Shown: one piece after another, positions 60,103 to 64,000 of the stretch
How positions within the stretch are numbered: the stretch's first letter is position 1
How the letters are laid out: each line of letters starts with the position of its first letter
DNA from: Blastomyces gilchristii SLH14081
Taxonomy: Eukaryota > Ascomycota > Eurotiomycetes > Onygenales > Ajellomycetaceae
DNA: 64,000 nt
Assembly (NCBI RefSeq): GCF_000003855.2
Contig: NW_003101681.1
Location: 3,825,359 to 3,889,358 of the forward strand
Direction: 5' to 3'
Notes under the pieces: model-generated
Databases searched by the model: none
Seen by the model: only the letters and a program-made list of their open reading frames with translations
What the model was told of the DNA's origin: nothing
Translations under genes and position numbers: made by a program

Positions 60103-60407
60103 TGTAAGACCTCTACACTGAATAGATTGATATAATATTTATAGGTCTTATATAACAAAGTTAAAAACATTAGAAAAGAAAAACAAAGAGAAAGTACAGA
60201 GATCAGCAATTGAAATGAATATTTATATGTGTATACAGTGAAGCTTCAGAGCGGAAGAATATGAATTTCATGAGTTTTCAGCTGAGAATCAGTGACTGAG
60301 AATCGGAGCTTCAGCAAAGAATCAGCGACCGAGAATCAGAGCCTCAGTAGAAATCTGTGAAGTGTAATGAAATAGTCTATATAATTGATCGGGTGCAGCC
60401 CGCCACA
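60103..60407 (-). repeat. 5' LTR of Gypsy E
   Basis: 305 bp, followed by the target duplication GTATC (60408-60412) that matches 31187-31191. Its outer end keeps CpG (CGGGTGCAGCCCGCCACA). Confidence 0.88.
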
Positions 60408-60458
60408 GTATCTATTTAAGCAGTTTAACTACTAAATCAGAACTAAACTAATTGATTG

Positions 60459-62100
60459 TGATTCAGAAGAACATATGACTGCTGAAAAATAATTCGGCTA
60501 CTTCTGAACATACTTATGAATGTAAAGAGGTCATAGCAGCTACTAATTAATTTAGTATAATGTATATAAGAAGCCAGCATATGCATATAATTATACACTG
60601 ACTCAAGCAATCTGTGAATTATATCTAATAGCATGTCTAAAAATCAGTGAGAAGTACAGACTTCTTCAGAGTGTGATAATTCTGTCTATGAAGTGATTTA
60701 TAGTTATTATATCAGAGTGATTCTAAAATATCTTAAAAGATAGTATATAAAGAAATGATAAGTGAAAGAGCATTTGATTAATACTACTCTACTTGTTAAG
60801 AAAAAACTTCACACTCAGATAAATATTATATATGTGAATAAATAAAATATGAGAAAGAAAATGAAAGTAGTGAATCAGATTTAAAGAAGTCTACTCTCTA
60901 CTTAGAAGAATAAAAAGAGAAATAATTATTATCAGAATTATATAATAATAACAGAAATCAGAAATCAGCAATTATAGAATAATAGACACTGTATAATTAA
61001 TGAAAAATCACTGAAATGAATATCTTTTTTAATTAATGTAAATAACACTCTTCTCTGCTATCTGAATCAGAAGATATACAGAATCTTTCAGAGAATTTAC
61101 CTCAAATAGCAAGAAAAACACTCAAGACTACTGAACTAAAATTAAAGCTCTATATATATATAAGAATTCTAAATGAAATTGAGATCTTATACATGTAGTA
61201 ATAGATTAAAGTGAAAGTTAAGTAGTAATTAATATTCACTGTAGATTAAGTATTTACTATAAAAAGCTTTACTGATACAATTATCATTATTAATAAAAAT
61301 AGAGGAAATCAGATTATAGATTTACAGTGAGAGATTGAATATTTATATAGATAGATAACTATACTGAATCTGAAGATTTTATTACAATTATTTAAAATCT
61401 CTTCAGAAGTGTATATATTATCTGAGACTGCTACATATAATAAGAATTTAAGTATAAAATATATTAAGTCAGATAATCTGTTAAAGTCTTTAAACTTTAA
61501 TAATAACTGAAAAAATAATACTGTAATCAGCTGATTAAGTTAAATATAATTATATTATTAAATCAAGTATGAACTCACAGATAAATAGTTAATAAAATTT
61601 TAATAAGTTTTAAAACCTGCTGCATTTCTACATGAAAAAGTGAAGTTATTATAAATAATAGACGAAAAGATAAATGTTACAGATCTGAAGTAATATTTAT
61701 TTTTATAAATATAAAACAAGTTTTTTAAATGAATCTTATATAACTTTAAGAAAGTGAATATATAAGATAAGTGTTATAAATACTTTACTAAGTGTAAATA
61801 AGTGAATAATCTTATATTATAGTTTATACACTTCAGCTTATACTATCTTTTATTGAATAAGAAGCTTTTAACATCTTTCTATTTATAAATCTTTATTCAT
61901 AATCTTATATCTGAGTTAAGAGTGAAATGAAAATGCTTAAGCTTATAATCAGATATAGTAAAAGAAGTATATAATAGTCTTATTATATAAAAACAAGTGA
62001 GTCAGCTGTAATAGAAAATACTGTAATTAAGTATATCTTAGTAAAGAATAAGTAATCAGACTTCTATAATATAAGTTATAATGAAGGTGATATAATGTAG
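60459..62100 (+). mobile_element. Gypsy fragment F (D family), LTR and gag
   Basis: From 60459 (TGATTCAGAAGAAC) it follows the D sequence read from 41844 downward: LTR to about 60625, leader, then gag to at least 62050. It carries more C to T and G to A changes than D. No RT region follows, so it is 3'-truncated at about 62.1 kb. Confidence 0.7.
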
Positions 62101-62896
62101 TAGTTAATTGTATTATTGAGACCTATCTATTGTGCGGCCTTTTATATATGTAGGCGTTCATCAAGCAATCAGTGAACCTCTCACTTATGCAGAAGTAGTC
62201 AGTCTGTAGAGAGAAAATCTGACACCTTTCTTAATCACTGCTTCACTGAGTAGACATTTGCCACTCAGCAGAGCAGTTCTATAACTGGAGAAAGAATATT
62301 GCATATAAAAATAGTAGTGTCTTTTATCAAAGGTTTCACAGAGAACTAACAAGAGTTAAAGAATAAAAAAATAAATAAGATAAACAGTAAGATAAATAGA
62401 CTACTGTAGAGGTAGTAAGCTGATAAGGCTTTGCATCTGTCAGAATGTCTTCAGAGCTTTTATTAAAGTATTCACAGTTATGCTGATGATGTCTATTTAT
62501 ATAATTTTGACAACACCTGCAGGAGCAGTATCATGAATGTGATGATGTTTAATATTAATATAATGTATATTACAGATAAGAATATGTAGTTAGAGACAGT
62601 CTTTGCAACTGCAGTAAGAGTGGCCTCTCAGATGCTATGAATAAGATAAATGCAGTGATTGATTATTACTGTGTAGAATCTTTGATCATTTTCATCAATT
62701 ATTTCAAATTCAATTATTTAGCAGTTCTTATTATGAAGAACTTCAAATTCAAATCCTTTATTAATAAGTTGACTGAAGCTTAAGAGATTGCAGAATGCTC
62801 TTAGTGTATAACAGATATTGAAAAGATTAAGTTCTATTTTATTAATGTGAATACAAGCTTCTCTTATACCTGTGAGAGTAATCAACTCATTATTTA
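62101..62896. other. Unassigned AT-rich segment
   Basis: About 800 bp without an open frame or match inside the window. It contains one CpG island-like remnant (GTGCGGCCTTTTATATATGTAGGCG at 62132-62156), which may be the end of a different LTR. Confidence 0.35.
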
Positions 62897-63168
62897 TGTA
62901 AGAGGCCTACGCCGAATAAATCGGTATAATATTTATAGGTCTTATATAACAAAGCGAAAAACATTAGAGAAGAAAAGAAAGAGAAAGTGTGATAATCAGT
63001 GATCAGAGTGAATATTTACATGTATATATAATAAAGCTTTAGAGCGGAAGAACAGAAATTTCATGAGTTTTTCAGTCAAGAATCAGTGACTGAGAATCAG
63101 AGCTTTTAGCAGAATCTATGAAGTGTAATAAAATAGTGTATATAATTGATCAGATGCAGCTCATCACA
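62897..63168 (-). repeat. A/E-family LTR of element G
   Basis: 272 bp, starting TGTAAGAGGCCTACGCCG on the plus strand. Followed by sequence like the 3' internal end of E, so it is the 3' LTR of a minus-strand element. Confidence 0.82.
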
Positions 63169-63780
63169 TTAACTCTCTCTTTTCAGAGATAAGATTGTAT
63201 GTAGTTCTCATCAGTTAAGAGCTGCTGTTTCAGATAACACAGAGCTCAGAGTTCAGATCAGACAATTATACTGAACTTATTTTATGAAATATTATCAGTC
63301 ACAGTCATGAGATCTCTGATCAAGAATATCTTCAATCTCTCACTCAAGTTTATTGTCTTCTTCTCTGATCTCTGATAACTGTAAATGAGAAGTCAGTTGA
63401 GAAGAGAACAGATCAGTGATAATATAATGAAACAAGCGTGTATAAAAGATATTATAAATTTCTAGTGATGTGTTAAGATAATAATTATGACTGTCTAGAA
63501 CTTCTATCACTTTATATTTAATATAGCAGTAATTCAGTGTATAAGATAAGTGTGTGATTTATATATTCTTGAGATTTAATCACATCAGATCTTCTATCTC
63601 ATATTACTTAATAGAATCTCAGTGAATATTAGTTTAATCTTCTTAATTCTGTTTAGTACTCACTATGAAGGCTTCTGCTTAATTACAGGCATTGTAGAGC
63701 TTTATTACTATATTATCAGTGATCTGAATCAGACTGTGACAGTTTAGTGTGAAATGTATAATCTCTAGAAGATTCAATAT
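63169..63780 (-). mobile_element. Gypsy element G, internal 3' end
   Basis: Aligns with 54952-55560 of E with scattered transitions. It is cut by another LTR at 63781. Confidence 0.75.
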
Positions 63781-64000
63781 TGTGAGAGGCCTACGCCGAA
63801 TAATATATAGATCTTATATAACAAAGTGAAAAATGTTAGAAAAGGAAAAGGAAGAGAAGATATGAGAATCAGCAATTGAAGTGAATATTTATACATGTAC
63901 ACAGTGAAGCTTCAGAGTGAAGGAATAGAAATTTCATGAGTTTTCAGCTGAGAATCAGCAACTGAGAATTAGAGCTTTAACAGAGAATCAGTGACTGAGA
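63781..64000 (-). repeat. A/E-family LTR H, running off the window
   Basis: Starts TGTGAGAGGCCTACGCCG and follows the LTR to the window end, with a ~17-bp deletion relative to 62897-63168 after GCCGAATA. Inserted in element G. Confidence 0.8.

Overview
This window is nuclear DNA of a filamentous ascomycete, most likely a eurotiomycete of the Onygenales type (inference). It has an isochore structure. A GC-balanced island at about 22.1-30.1 kb carries three ordinary intron-bearing housekeeping genes. AT-rich, CpG-depleted, mutated transposon nests flank it on both sides (1-22.0 kb and 30.1-64 kb).

Gene island: a cysteinyl-tRNA synthetase (minus, 24703-22113, one 56-nt intron) diverges across a ~320-bp shared promoter from TRM61, the catalytic subunit of the tRNA m1A58 methyltransferase (plus, 25024-26535). 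TRM61 converges on an auxilin-like UBA-TPR-J protein of the Swa2 type (minus, 29962-27161, one 126-nt intron). The first two genes both act on tRNA; the third uncoats clathrin vesicles.

Left nest (1-22 kb): chromovirus A (Ty3/Gypsy with a C-terminal chromodomain) is interrupted by a complete 1975-bp Fot1/pogo DNA transposon with long TIRs and TA duplications. A abuts a fragment of the same family (B), which is split by a complete second chromovirus C (8886-16716, 533-bp LTRs, TSD TAAGC). After ~3 kb of unassigned AT-rich DNA come a fresh tRNA-derived SINE (20697-21070), a decayed ORF, and gag debris that stops about 70 bp from the synthetase stop codon.

Right nest (30.1-60.4 kb): an ~0.94-kb AT-rich element with ~80-bp TIRs borders the island. 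Next is a Russian doll resolved by target-site duplications. Chromovirus E (31192-60407, minus, TSD GTATC) contains a Copia element (31463-54912, 109-bp LTRs, TSD AAAAT). The Copia element contains a LINE-type insertion (32357-50603, TSD of 13 bp). Inside that lie a second SINE (373 bp), a 100-N gap, a minus-strand Gypsy element D carrying a 506-bp hAT-type MITE, gag debris, and a long I/Tad-type LINE with endonuclease, reverse transcriptase and RNase H. Beyond E (60.4-64 kb) are a D-family fragment F and two more E-family LTRs.

Two themes unify the window. First, the retroelement polyproteins mostly keep one reading frame end to end and are broken mainly by TGA at tryptophan positions. That is point mutation at CpG and CpC rather than the classic CpA target. 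The short SINEs and the MITE have largely escaped it. Second, the SINEs share the terminal tail of the LINE, and a third element joins a tRNA-like head to the LINE 3' end, suggesting a SINE-LINE partnership. The sequence either side of the N gap repeats itself in a way that needs checking as a possible assembly fault.
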